Source: RPRC01 sp034933285
Lineage (GTDB): Bacteria > Desulfobacterota > Desulfuromonadia > Geobacterales > Geobacteraceae
Direction: 5' to 3'
NCBI GenBank assembly: GCA_034933285.1
Contig: JAYFNT010000009.1
Coordinates: forward strand, 1 to 64,000
Length of the DNA: 64,000 bases
In this document: piece by piece, positions 7,201-15,856 of the stretch
Position numbering within the stretch: position 1 is the stretch's first letter
Layout: every line of letters starts with the position of its first letter
Position numbers and translations under genes: made by a program
The notes under the pieces: model-generated
Told to the model about the DNA's origin: nothing
Database searches by the model: none
Seen by the model: the letters and a program-made list of their open reading frames with translations, nothing else

Positions 7201-9993
7201 ATGAATACGCCAACAGCGACTTATCGCATTCAGTTCAGTCCCGCGTTCGGCTTTCAGGCCGCACATTCAGTCATTTCCTATCTGGCGGACCTGGGCATAT
7301 CCGACCTGTACGCTTCTCCCATATTCAAAGCCGTGAAGGGCAGCCTCCACGGCTATGACGTGGTTGACCCTAATCAGTTGAATCCCGAACTGGGAGGATT
7401 AGCCGATTTCGAAGCGCTGGCCGCAAAGCTGAAAGAGTGCAAAATGGGATGGATCCAGGACATCGTCCCGAATCACATGGCAATGGATCCGGAAAATCGG
7501 CTGCTGATGGATATTCTGGAGAATGGCTCCAGTTCCAGGTACTTTCAGTTTTTCGATGTGCAATGGGACCATCCGTCCGCCAGCCTCAACAACAGAATCC
7601 TGGCGCCATTTCTCGGCAGATTTTATGGGGAGTGCCTCGAAGCCGGCGAGATTGCACTCCAATACGGTCCTGAGGGCTTCAAGGTTGTGTACTTTGACAT
7701 CGCGTTTCCGCTGCGAATCGAATCCTATCTCAATTTTTTCAAGAATCTGGGCTACTTGAAAAAGAAATTCGCCGGCGACAACCCGGAATTTATCAAACTT
7801 TTAGGCATCCTCTATGTTTTGAAATCGCTTTCATCGAGCGATGAGCCGGAGGAGCGCTCCAACCAGATAAAATTCATCCAGCGTACACTATGGGAACTCT
7901 ACGACAGCAATGCCGTAATAAAGTCATTTATTGATGAAACCTTGCGGACATTCAACGGTGAAAAGGAGAAGACCGGGAGTTTCAACTTTCTTGACGACCT
8001 TCTTTCCCAGCAGCTCTTCAGGCTTTCATTCTGGAAGGTGGCTGCGGAAGAAATAAACTATCGGCGTTTTTTTTGCGTGAACGGGCTTATTTCGCTCAGA
8101 GTGGAAGACGAGCACGTTCTGAATTATACGCACGGTTTGATCTTTGATCTGGTTGAAAGAGGAATCGTAACCGGTTTGAGAATCGATCATGTAGACGGGC
8201 TGTACGATCCGACCAGCTATCTTCAAAAGGTGAGAGGCAGGGCGCCGACGAGCTATATCGTCGTCGAGAAAATACTCTATCCTGACGAGGATCTGCCACC
8301 TTTCTGGCCGGTACAGGGAACGACCGGCTATGATTTCACCAATTATGTCAATGAACTGTTTTGCCAGGAGGAAAACGAGCGTGCGTTCAGCAGGATATAT
8401 TCCAGCGTAACGGGCTTGAGGAATTCCTATGAAGATGTGGCGCGCGACAACAAAAAACTGATGATCCAGGAAGATATGGCGAGCGATGTCCACAACCTCG
8501 CCCTGCTTCTGAAGAAGATCTCAAGCCGGGATCGTCATGGAAGCGACATAACTCTGAATGCGCTGCGAAGAGCTTTGACCGAGGTCCTTGCGGTCTTTCC
8601 CGTATACCGGACTTACATCAGCCAGGTCGAGGTCTCGGACAACGACAGGAAAACAATTCTGGACGCAGTGAACCGGGCAAGAGCCAATTTCCCCGCCCTG
8701 TTGCATGGATTTACGTTCGTCAGCAGGTTCCTTCTCCTGGACTTTCCCGATTACGTTTCCGAGGAAGAGAAGCGGGACTGGCTCCACTTTGCCATGAGGT
8801 TCCAACAGTTGACCGGGCCGGTTATGGCGAAGGGAGTCGAAGATACGACACTGTATTGCTACAATCGGCTCGTGTCACTCAATGAGGTGGGCGGAAGGCC
8901 GGATCGCTTCGGATGCCCGCTCGAAGAATTTCACAACTTCAACACGAACAAAAGAGACTTGTGGCCGGATTCGATAAATACCACCTCGACCCACGATACC
9001 AAAAGGGGTGAAGACGTTCGCGCCAGGATCAATGTACTCTCCGAGATGCCGGTCGAGTGGCTGAAAAAACTCCGGACATGGATCAAGATCAACAGGGGTA
9101 AAAAGAAGCTCGTCCAGGGCCTGGCCGTCCCGGACAGAAACGACGAGTATTTTTTATACCAGACGCTGATTGGCGCCTGGCCTTTTACAGATTCCGAGTA
9201 TCCCGAGTTCATAGCAAGAATCAAGGAATATTGTGTCAAAGCTGTCCGGGAAGCCAAATTCCATACCGCCTGGTTGAAACCCGACACCGAGTATGAAGAC
9301 GCATACGTCTCATTTGTTGAGAAAATCCTGCCCCGTTCACGAGCCAGCGCGTTTCTAAAAGACATCATCCCGTTTTGCAGGAAAGTATCTCACCTTGGAA
9401 TGCTCAATTCCCTCTCGCAAACATTGATCAAAATCACCTCGCCCGGTGTGCCTGATTTCTATCAGGGATCCGAACTATGGGACCTGAACCTGGTGGATCC
9501 CGACAATCGCCGGCCGGTGGATTTTGAAAAAAAGCGCGCCATGCTGGCCGGCATCCGTGAACGGGATGATGCCGATAGCGGCGGACTGATCGGAGATCTT
9601 ATTTCCACGAGAGAGGATGGAAGGATCAAGCTCTTTCTTATTTATAAGGCGCTCAAAGCGAAAAAAGCACATCGGGAGATCTTCCGTTCCGGTGTTTATC
9701 TTCCCATAGCGTCGGCGGGAACATTCAGCAGACATGTCATCGCCTTTGCCTGGAGGTATCAGCAACAATGGGCCCTGGTCATTGCTCCGAGGTTTCTCAG
9801 TCACCTGGTTCAAGAAGGAGATTTCCCACTGGGAAGACAAGTGTGGCGGGATACTGAGGTAATACTGCCTGACGGGGCACCTGCTGCCTGGCGGAATGTC
9901 ATCACGGGCGAGGTGCTTTCCGCGGGTAAAGCATTGACTGTCGGAGAAATATTGCTCAGTTTTCCCGTGGCGCTGCTCATAGGCAAGGGATAG
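7201..9993 (+). CDS. treY: Malto-oligosyltrehalose synthase
   Basis: 930 residues. It isomerises the reducing-end alpha-1,4 bond of maltodextrins to alpha,alpha-1,1, giving maltooligosyltrehalose for TreZ. GH13 signatures are present in order: an N-terminal TYRIQFSPAFGF, SLHGYDVVDP, QDIVPNHMA, the nucleophile LRIDHVDGLYDP, the acid VVEKIL, STHDTKRGEDVRARI, and near the C-terminus PDFYQGSELWDLNLVDPDNR, which is typical of TreY. The frame extends upstream to 7045 inside the GH57 gene. The ATG at 7201 matches the family N-terminus. It is the last complete gene of the treZ-GH57-treY unit. Confidence 0.95.
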   Translation: MNTPTATYRIQFSPAFGFQAAHSVISYLADLGISDLYASPIFKAVKGSLHGYDVVDPNQLNPELGGLADFEALAAKLKECKMGWIQDIVPNHMAMDPENRLLMDILENGSSSRYFQFFDVQWDHPSASLNNRILAPFLGRFYGECLEAGEIALQYGPEGFKVVYFDIAFPLRIESYLNFFKNLGYLKKKFAGDNPEFIKLLGILYVLKSLSSSDEPEERSNQIKFIQRTLWELYDSNAVIKSFIDETLRTFNGEKEKTGSFNFLDDLLSQQLFRLSFWKVAAEEINYRRFFCVNGLISLRVEDEHVLNYTHGLIFDLVERGIVTGLRIDHVDGLYDPTSYLQKVRGRAPTSYIVVEKILYPDEDLPPFWPVQGTTGYDFTNYVNELFCQEENERAFSRIYSSVTGLRNSYEDVARDNKKLMIQEDMASDVHNLALLLKKISSRDRHGSDITLNALRRALTEVLAVFPVYRTYISQVEVSDNDRKTILDAVNRARANFPALLHGFTFVSRFLLLDFPDYVSEEEKRDWLHFAMRFQQLTGPVMAKGVEDTTLYCYNRLVSLNEVGGRPDRFGCPLEEFHNFNTNKRDLWPDSINTTSTHDTKRGEDVRARINVLSEMPVEWLKKLRTWIKINRGKKKLVQGLAVPDRNDEYFLYQTLIGAWPFTDSEYPEFIARIKEYCVKAVREAKFHTAWLKPDTEYEDAYVSFVEKILPRSRASAFLKDIIPFCRKVSHLGMLNSLSQTLIKITSPGVPDFYQGSELWDLNLVDPDNRRPVDFEKKRAMLAGIRERDDADSGGLIGDLISTREDGRIKLFLIYKALKAKKAHREIFRSGVYLPIASAGTFSRHVIAFAWRYQQQWALVIAPRFLSHLVQEGDFPLGRQVWRDTEVILPDGAPAAWRNVITGEVLSAGKALTVGEILLSFPVALLIGKG

Positions 9994-10000
9994 GAGGAGC

Positions 10001-10198
10001 ATGTCTAATCTGAGCCTGTTACACAATGACGAGGTGAATGCGATTATCCTGAGTCGCGAGTTTGCCGATGAAATGGAGAAAATGTTTGTCAGAGACCTTG
10101 AGAATTCCAGGCAAATTCAATGGAAAGAGTGGAAAGAAAGATCGTTTATGCTCAAGATACGGGAGTGGTCTGTGAATTTATTCGCCCGTTGGTTGTAG
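10001..10198 (+). pseudogene. C-terminal fragment of a cardiolipin synthase (PLD family)
   Basis: 65 residues: LLHNDEVNAIILSREFADEM, then a Phe-Val-Arg-Asp-Leu run, then a basic tail ending FARWL. This matches the extreme C-terminus of bacterial cardiolipin synthases after the second HKD motif (NDEVN..., MFxRDL, KEW). Both HKD motifs and the membrane anchors are missing, so it cannot be an active enzyme. AGGAGG lies just before the ATG, close behind the treY stop, so the stub may still be translated. It is probably the scar of a deletion that removed most of cls. Confidence 0.7.
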
Positions 10199-10221
10199 AA
10201 TTCCTCATGGGTGGTTGTAGT

Positions 10222-11169
10222 ATGGGAAAAGTGAATGATATGAACCAGGTGCATAAGCTGAAAAACCTCCCGGAATTCTTCCTGTGCATGGTTGCTGCTG
10301 CGATTCTTTTTTTCGCCGGTCCCGCTTCAGCTGTTGAGCAGGCACGACAGGGCGAAGATATCCTGCTCGCCACCTATCAGAGGAACATGGGCAGATTGGA
10401 GAGAAACAGCTTCGGCCTTCCACTCTTTGTGGAGTCCTTCGAGCGGGACGACAGAGCGCAAGTGGATGTCTACGGGGTTTTCGAATATCCATTCAACAGC
10501 GTTGTCAATGTTCTCAAGGTTCCGGCAAACTGGTGTGATATCGTTTCCCTCAGTCCCAATGTCAAGGCGTGCACCTACAGAAAGCTGCGGGATGACTGGT
10601 TGCTGACCTTTTACATCGGCCGCAAAGTCTATCAACCGCCGGAAGACACACGCCAAATCATGTGTCATTACCGGAATGTCGAACAGCGGCAGGGATATCT
10701 GGAAATCAACCTCGGTGCCGATGCAGGCCCTTTCGGCACGAAGAACCACCGGATGAGGTTCGAGGCCCTGCCCCTTGCCGGGGGGAAGACTTTTGTCCAC
10801 GTAAGTTATGCATGTAGCGAGAGTGTTGCGCTTCGCCTCGCGGAAAAGGCCTATTTTGCGACTTTCGGTCGGCACAAGGTAGGATTCACGGTGACCGGAA
10901 AGGACAGAAACGGCAAACCAGTCTATATCGGCGGTCGTCGCGGCGCGATTGAGCGCAACACGGTCCGGTATTATTTCGCGATCAAGACTTTCATGAATAC
11001 TCTGAGCTATCCCGCAGAAAGCCGTTTCAGCATGAGAATCAGCGAGTGGTACGATCTTACGAGTCGCTACGGAAAACTGCACTTCGATCTGAGCAAGCAG
11101 GAATACCTTGCCAATAAGAGAAGGGATTTTAATAATCAAATCATGCTTCAGAATAAAGCAGGCAAATAA
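10222..11169 (+). CDS. Exported protein of unknown function
   Basis: About 315 residues. The frame opens at 10120, but the ATG at 10222 (preceded by GGGTGG) gives a signal peptide: a polar, basic start, then LCMVAAAILFFAGPASA with a likely cleavage after ASA. The mature part (about 280 residues) has no motif I can name. It is rich in aromatic residues and beta-strand-like segments and has three Cys in its first half, suggesting a periplasmic or outer-membrane-associated beta protein. It follows the cls fragment and precedes a small coiled-coil gene, with no clear operon link. No function is proposed. Confidence 0.65.
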   Translation: MGKVNDMNQVHKLKNLPEFFLCMVAAAILFFAGPASAVEQARQGEDILLATYQRNMGRLERNSFGLPLFVESFERDDRAQVDVYGVFEYPFNSVVNVLKVPANWCDIVSLSPNVKACTYRKLRDDWLLTFYIGRKVYQPPEDTRQIMCHYRNVEQRQGYLEINLGADAGPFGTKNHRMRFEALPLAGGKTFVHVSYACSESVALRLAEKAYFATFGRHKVGFTVTGKDRNGKPVYIGGRRGAIERNTVRYYFAIKTFMNTLSYPAESRFSMRISEWYDLTSRYGKLHFDLSKQEYLANKRRDFNNQIMLQNKAGK

Positions 11170-11261
11170 CGAAGTGGACAACAAAAATCGATAAACAAAG
11201 ACGATGCAGACGGTGAATGGATTTAAGGTAGATTTTTTCAAGCAGAACGGAGGTTGCTCTC

Positions 11262-11549
11262 ATGGACAAGCGAACTGAATACGCCGAAAAACTCTCTGCA
11301 CAGATGGTCGAATGGGATATGCAGATCAACCAGCTGGAAATCAAGGCAACAAACGCCACGCCGGAAGCGAGGCTTGAATATTCCAATGCAATCAAAGCCC
11401 TGCAGCTCAAGCGTGATGAGGCTGCGCTAAAGCTGCAAAATATCCCGATTACCAGCGATGATGAATGGGAAGTCCTCAAAACAGGAATTGATCAAGTCTG
11501 GAGTGATTTATCGACAATGTTAGGTGAGGCTCTCAAGAAGATTACATGA
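11262..11549 (+). CDS. Small coiled-coil protein
   Basis: 95 residues and highly charged, with two helical heptad stretches (residues 5-35 and 45-90), no cysteines and no signal peptide. GGAGG is well placed before the ATG at 11262. The pattern MDKRTEYAEKLSAQMVEWD... resembles small coiled-coil stress-associated proteins with no established mechanism. The gene stands alone about 60 bases upstream of the oxidoreductase gene on the same strand. Confidence 0.65.
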   Translation: MDKRTEYAEKLSAQMVEWDMQINQLEIKATNATPEARLEYSNAIKALQLKRDEAALKLQNIPITSDDEWEVLKTGIDQVWSDLSTMLGEALKKIT

Positions 11550-11611
11550 GCTAAAGGCAGCTTGCCAAGCTGCGGGTGTTTGTCCAACCACAGGTGAAAT
11601 GGAGGGTTGCC

Positions 11612-12961
11612 ATGGTAATTGACTTCGATGTGCTGGTGATCGGGACGGGCACTGCAGGATATACTCTCGCGCTCGCCTTGCGCAAGGCTGGACGGCAAGT
11701 CGCAGTGGTGGATAACCGTCCTTATGGCGGAACCTGCGCCATGCGGGGATGCCAGCCCAAAAAATACCTGGTCGCTGCAGCCGAGGTTGCCTACCTCTCG
11801 CAGCAGATGTCTCGGATCGGTATCCAGACGGTCGCGAAAATAAATTGGCCCGATTTGATAAAGTCCAAGGCCGCTTTTACGGACGCCGTCCCCAACCGCA
11901 CCGAAAAGGATTTCCAGAGGGCAGGCATTGCGCAGTTGCACGGCACTGCGCGTTTTATTGCCCCTGACGAAGTGGCAATCGACCCCGACCTCACGGTCCG
12001 CGCTGAGCGTATAGTGATCGCGACAGGATCAAAGACGACAAGACTCGATTTTCCCGGTGCGGAATTTACAGTGACTAGTGATGAATTCCTGAATCTTGAG
12101 CAACTGCCGCGTCGTGTCGCGTTTATAGGGGGTGGCTATATCGCCATGGAGTTTGCCCATGTTGCACGTGCAGCCGGAGCCGTCGTGACTGTCTTGCAGC
12201 GTAGTAACCGGATATTGAAGCGATTTGACGCCGAACTGGCGAACCTGCTGGCCGAGGCGTCGCGAGACAACGGTATCTCCATCATGTTGGGGTTCGACGC
12301 CTGCGTCGTGGAAAGGAAACGCGGGGCGTTCACAGTGCGCGGCAGCGCGGAATGCGCTCAATCTGTAGAAGCGGAACTGGTGGTGAACTGCGCAGGGCGT
12401 GTACCGGACCTGGACGACCTTGACCTAAAGTCGGGAGGGATTACCCGCTCGCCGCAGGGAATCGACGTCAACGAGTTTTTGCAGAGCGTCAACAACCCCC
12501 GCGTCTACGCTATCGGCGACGCCTGCGGCACGGGCCCCAAGTTGGCGACGGTAGCCGACATGGAGGCTGCGCTTGCAGCGGAGAACATCCTGAACGGGAA
12601 TCGATTGATCCCCGACTACCATGTCGTCCCGAGTGTGGTTTTTACCCAGCCGCCGCTTGGACAGGTCGGCATGACGGAGGATGAGGCAGGGGCATCGCGA
12701 AAACGTTTCCGCATCAACCGCGGCGCCATGAGCGCGTGGCCCTCGTCGCGTCGGATCGGTCAGAAGCATGCCTTCTACAAAGTCATCCTCGGTGAGGAGG
12801 ACGGTCGCTTCCTGGGCGCCCACCTCTTCGGCCACAATGCAGGCGAGGCGATCAACATTTTTGCAATGGCCATGAAGTTCGGGCTCACCAACCAGGATCT
12901 AAAGACGATGCTCTGGGCGTATCCCACCAGCGTGTCGGATTTGAAATACATGATCGACTGA
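11612..12961 (+). CDS. FAD-dependent pyridine nucleotide-disulfide oxidoreductase
   Basis: 449 residues from an ATG at 11612 with GGAGG in front (the frame opens earlier, at 11576). It belongs to the glutathione/mercuric reductase class I family. It shows the FAD-binding Rossmann motif VIGTGTAGYTLALAL, the redox-active disulfide GGTCAMRGCQPKK (CxxxxC), the NAD(P)-binding FIGGGYIAMEFA, and YAIGDACGTGPKLATVADME near the second FAD contact. The C-terminal dimerisation domain has GAHLFGHNAGEAI. It lacks the HPTxxE motif of the usual partners; the end reads AYPTSVSDLKYM. The substrate is unknown. A near-identical 27-bp start fragment recurs at 16118. Confidence 0.85.
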   Translation: MVIDFDVLVIGTGTAGYTLALALRKAGRQVAVVDNRPYGGTCAMRGCQPKKYLVAAAEVAYLSQQMSRIGIQTVAKINWPDLIKSKAAFTDAVPNRTEKDFQRAGIAQLHGTARFIAPDEVAIDPDLTVRAERIVIATGSKTTRLDFPGAEFTVTSDEFLNLEQLPRRVAFIGGGYIAMEFAHVARAAGAVVTVLQRSNRILKRFDAELANLLAEASRDNGISIMLGFDACVVERKRGAFTVRGSAECAQSVEAELVVNCAGRVPDLDDLDLKSGGITRSPQGIDVNEFLQSVNNPRVYAIGDACGTGPKLATVADMEAALAAENILNGNRLIPDYHVVPSVVFTQPPLGQVGMTEDEAGASRKRFRINRGAMSAWPSSRRIGQKHAFYKVILGEEDGRFLGAHLFGHNAGEAINIFAMAMKFGLTNQDLKTMLWAYPTSVSDLKYMID

Positions 12962-13051
12962 GCGGACCCGGCGCCAAAGCGAGAAAGAGCACGCTGGTGT
13001 TCTTGCGGGATATTCATAAGGCACCACTGTAAATTGTAACTAGGGACACTG

Positions 13052-13092
13052 CCGAATGGCGCTAGTTTAAGGTACTTTTCCGTGCCATTCGG
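13052..13092. repeat. Inverted repeat, probable IS end
   Basis: CCGAATGGC (13052-13060) and GCCATTCGG (13084-13092) form a perfect 9-bp inverted repeat around a 23-nt AT-rich loop. It lies just upstream of an IS3-like remnant in a gene-poor stretch, so an abutting insertion-sequence end is the simplest reading. A hairpin terminator for the oxidoreductase gene is less likely, as no T-tract follows directly. Confidence 0.4.
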
Positions 13093-13190
13093 GACAGATT
13101 TATTTTCTCCTCAATTACTATTGTTTTGGCCCAGCGTGAAGTGGACTTTTGGCTCGTTTGTGATAAACCATCGCGAACGGAGGAAAGTCC

Positions 13191-13346
13191 ATGCGAAAGA
13201 AACGTCACAACTACACCCCCGAGGAGATACCCGCCAAGGTCGCGATAGACAGGGTGAAGTCCCTCAAGAGTCATGTACTCCCTGGCTTTGCCGGGGTACA
13301 TGACTCGTCTGATGAAGCATTGCATGAAAGAATGGGATCTAACTAG
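13191..13346 (+). pseudogene. Truncated IS3-family OrfA
   Basis: ATG at 13191 with AGGAAAG before it. The N-terminus MRKKRHNYTPEEIPAKVA matches the start of IS3-family OrfA helix-turn-helix proteins (KxRxxYTPEEKVAI). Similarity ends after about 25 residues, where a 39-bp hairpin (13268-13306) has been spliced in. The frame ends at a TAG that overlaps the left end of the next repeat element. The upstream string AAGTGGACTTTTGGCTC (about 13139) resembles an IS end, and a similar string occurs near 17494. No OrfB is present. Confidence 0.55.
13268..13306. repeat. 39-bp near-perfect palindrome
   Basis: GAGTCATGTAC (13268-13278) pairs with GTACATGACTC (13296-13306). The inner arms (ccctggc and gccgggg) also pair, leaving a 3-nt loop. 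It interrupts the IS3 OrfA remnant. It looks like a REP-type hairpin rather than a terminator, as no T-tract follows. Confidence 0.6.
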
Positions 13347-13520
13347 TTTCCATCCGGAAACGGTCTTTTCCCGCCCTGGCGGTGTCAACCAGCGGGCTTG
13401 CTTGTGCGACATACTGCAGTATGCCTCCGCGCAACCCCTTGGTTTCCTAGCCAGAACGAAAAAATCCTCGTTACCGAATTGGAAACCTGCTTGTGCCTAT
13501 CCGGGGTTTCCGGATGGGCA
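13346..13520. repeat. Small inverted-repeat element (MITE-like), copy 2
   Basis: 175 bp. The left end is gtttccatccggaaac and the right end tttccggatgggca, giving imperfect terminal inverted repeats. CTAACTA flanks it on both sides (13339-13345 and 13521-13527), a probable target duplication. The interior contains the palindrome CATACTGCAGTATG and blocks shared with copies 1 and 3. It has no coding capacity. Its left end supplies the TAG that ends the IS3 OrfA remnant. Confidence 0.75.
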
Positions 13521-13703
13521 CTAACTATTAATCCCGCCGTATGTTTTTATTCTGATGACCTACGAAAAGTCACGTCTGGAACTCATGGAAGCGCGCCTGG
13601 AAAAACTCATATTCAAGTAGCAAATAGCGTTGGATTAAGGAATTGTGGAGATGAAAGACGATGAACTGACCGAAACTCTTTCCACTTGGTTGAGAAACGC
13701 CGG
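13521..13703. other. Mosaic intergenic scrap
   Basis: This holds two very short plus-strand frames of about 20-27 codons, starting near 13557 and 13650. Each looks like a truncated end of a gene: the first is Glu/Lys/Leu-rich and coiled-coil-like, the second starts MKDDELTETLS. Neither can be assigned. With the IS remnant upstream, this is probably debris from insertions and deletions. Confidence 0.3.
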
Positions 13704-14069
13704 TCAACGTGTTCGCCGGTTCTCCAGCTGATCCTCCAGAAATTGTTTGAGCGCCATGGCGTTGTTGTGCACCTGGTCGTGGGCGCTGTAGAGCAGCGTG
13801 ACCGTGCCGTGCCGAGCCTCTTCCAGAAGCGGCTTCCAGGAGTCGCGGTTTTCCTCAAGTTCGGTGAAATAGCGAAGTCTGAACTCCTCCCATTTGGCGG
13901 GGTCATGGCTGAACCACTTGCGCAGCGCGTCACTGGGCGCGGCATCTTTCACCCAGCCATCCATTGTCAGTTCCTCTTTCTTCACGCCCCGCGGCCAAAG
14001 CCTTTCGACGAGGAATCTACTGCCGTCGTCTGAATCCGACTGTTCATAAACGCGCTTGATTCGGATCAT
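13704..14069 (-). CDS. DUF488 family protein
   Basis: 121 residues, the usual length for the short DUF488 type. Family signatures are the N-terminal IRIKRVYE, then FLVERLWPRGVKKE, WVKDAAPSDALRKWFSHDP, and TLLYSAHDQVHNNA near the end. The start at 14069 has GAGGAG well placed. The function of the family is unknown; it is a small soluble protein often seen near stress or redox genes. It stands alone here between two repeat copies. Confidence 0.88.
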   Translation of the reverse strand: MIRIKRVYEQSDSDDGSRFLVERLWPRGVKKEELTMDGWVKDAAPSDALRKWFSHDPAKWEEFRLRYFTELEENRDSWKPLLEEARHGTVTLLYSAHDQVHNNAMALKQFLEDQLENRRTR

Positions 14070-14225
14070 GGATTCTCCTCATTGAAAACCGTCTCTCAAT
14101 GTTCTCGAAGCTGGGTTGGCTTCAGGACTTGTATGTCACTATGCGGCCACACGTCCATCGTTTTTCATATGCCGGATAACATCGCTTTTTCGCCGGAATC
14201 CACTGTAATAAATAGTATCATATCT

Positions 14226-14530
14226 AGTTTCCATCCGGAAAGGGTGCTTTTCCGCCCTGGCGGTGTCAATCTGCGGGCTTGCTTGTGCGACATACAAGAG
14301 TATGCCTCCGCGCAATCCCTTGATTTTGACTCGACCGTAGGTCTCGCCCTTCGGGCAGCCCATGCTGTCAACTTTTGCAGGCAAAAGTTTCTTGCCAGGA
14401 CGACAACCAGCGCTGCTGGTTGGACCGCGAAGGCGTCCCCACAGGGGATCGGCCTATGGCCGAGTCAAAAATCCCCTCTTTCCGATCTGGAAACGTATCC
14501 TGTGCCCACCTGGACTTACCGGATGGGCAC
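14226..14530. repeat. Small inverted-repeat element, copy 3, enlarged by a multi-hairpin insert
   Basis: 305 bp. The ends match copy 2 (agtttccatccggaaag on the left, taccggatgggcac on the right), and TATCT flanks both sides (14221-14225, 14531-14535). Between about 14332 and 14466 it carries extra sequence absent from copies 1 and 2. This is a row of short hairpins: GCCC/GGGC at 14346, AACTTTTGC/GCAAAAGTT at 14370-14389, AACCAGC/GCTGGTT at 14405-14421, CCCC/GGGG near 14437, and TCGGCC/GGCCGA at 14449-14463, all bounded by gactcg and cgagtc. The CATAC...GTATG stem of copy 2 is kept with a changed loop. Confidence 0.7.
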
Positions 14531-14581
14531 TATCTGATTCTTTAGCCGGGGCTGCAACTCGTTTTATTGCGTCAGAAGTAA

Positions 14582-15772
14582 TCATTTCACCTGCCGACCA
14601 AAGTCTCTGCCAAAATTCACGCAGTTCCCAAGGCCCTGTTCATCGGGGTTCCAGAGCCCTTTCAATCCGTCGCCGAGCAACTGGAAACCGCTCTCACGCA
14701 GCCGTTCCGTTATCATGGCAACCGATTCCCCGCTCCAGCCGTATGTGCCGAATGCCGCAGCTTTCTTGTCCTTGAACCCCAGCCCTCTGATTTCTTCGAG
14801 AATTCCGGCGATTGCCGAGAGAATGCCACGGTTTATCGTCGGAGACCCGATCAGGACAGCCTTTGATTTGAACACTTCGGTGATGATGTCGTTCTTGTCG
14901 CTGCGGGAGGCGTTATATATCTTGATGGTCACGTCCTTATCCGCATCATGGATGCCTTTCCCGATTGCTTCCGCCATTCTCCTCGTTCCATCCCACATGG
15001 TGTCATAGATGATCGTAACCTGGTTTTCATGGTAGTTGGCGGCCCATTCCGCGTATTTGGTAACGATCTGGAGCGGATTGTCCCGCCAGACGACGCCGTG
15101 GCTGGTGCAGATCATGTCGACCGGCAGGCCCAATCCGACGACTTCCTTGATTTTCCGGTCGACCATTGCGCTGAAAGGCGTCAGGATATTCGCATAGTAC
15201 TTGATGCATTCCTGGAACAGTTCTGCCTGGTCGACCAGGTCGTTGAACATCAGTTCCGAGGCAAGGTGCTGCCCGAAGGCATCGCTGCTGAACAGGATAT
15301 TGTCCCCGGTCAGGTAGCAGAACATAGTGTCAGGCCAATGAAGCATCGGCGCTTCGATAAAGATGAAATCCTTTGATCCGATATTCAAACGGTCGCCGGT
15401 TTTGACGGTTCTGAAATTCCAGTCCTGGTGATAGTGCCCCTTCAGCGACTTGACGGCATTGGCGGTACAGTAGATGGGGGTGTCGGGGATCAGGCGCATC
15501 AGTTCCGGCAAGGCGCCGCTATGGTCGCTTTCGGCATGATTTGCGATAATAAAGTCAATCTTTTGCAGATCGATTTCTTTTTTCAGGTTTTCGATGAATT
15601 CCCTTGCAAACGGTTTCCACACGGTATCGATCAGCACCGTTTTTTCATCCCGGACAAGATATGAATTGTACGTCGAGCCCCTGTGGGTGGAGTATTCTTC
15701 ACCATGGAACTTGCGGAGTTCCCAATCGATCTTTCCCACCCAGGATATGTTTCCTTTGACCTGAAAACCCAT
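14582..15772 (-). CDS. Flavo-diiron protein (FprA/NorV family A-type flavoprotein)
   Basis: 396 residues, the standard two-domain core length. The N-terminal metallo-beta-lactamase-like domain (about 1-245) carries the diiron ligands HAESDHSG (HxExD-H), then LHWPDTMFCY, the Asp in LFSSDAFGQH, and the His in CTSHGVVWRDNP. The C-terminal flavodoxin domain begins at TIIYDTMWDGTRRMAEAIG, which binds FMN, and ends GLGNCVNFGRDFGRQ. Such enzymes reduce O2 to water or NO to N2O in anaerobes, with electrons from rubredoxin. The start at 15772 has GGAGAG upstream. A 39-residue rubredoxin-like gene lies 84 bases upstream on the same strand and is the likely electron donor. Confidence 0.93.
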   Translation of the reverse strand: MGFQVKGNISWVGKIDWELRKFHGEEYSTHRGSTYNSYLVRDEKTVLIDTVWKPFAREFIENLKKEIDLQKIDFIIANHAESDHSGALPELMRLIPDTPIYCTANAVKSLKGHYHQDWNFRTVKTGDRLNIGSKDFIFIEAPMLHWPDTMFCYLTGDNILFSSDAFGQHLASELMFNDLVDQAELFQECIKYYANILTPFSAMVDRKIKEVVGLGLPVDMICTSHGVVWRDNPLQIVTKYAEWAANYHENQVTIIYDTMWDGTRRMAEAIGKGIHDADKDVTIKIYNASRSDKNDIITEVFKSKAVLIGSPTINRGILSAIAGILEEIRGLGFKDKKAAAFGTYGWSGESVAMITERLRESGFQLLGDGLKGLWNPDEQGLGNCVNFGRDFGRQVK

Positions 15773-15856
15773 GTTACTCTCCTTCCATCAGTGCACGGTC
15801 AATCCCGCACGTTCGGGAAAATACCCTTTGTGCGGTGTCGCCGGGCATTCTTGCCG

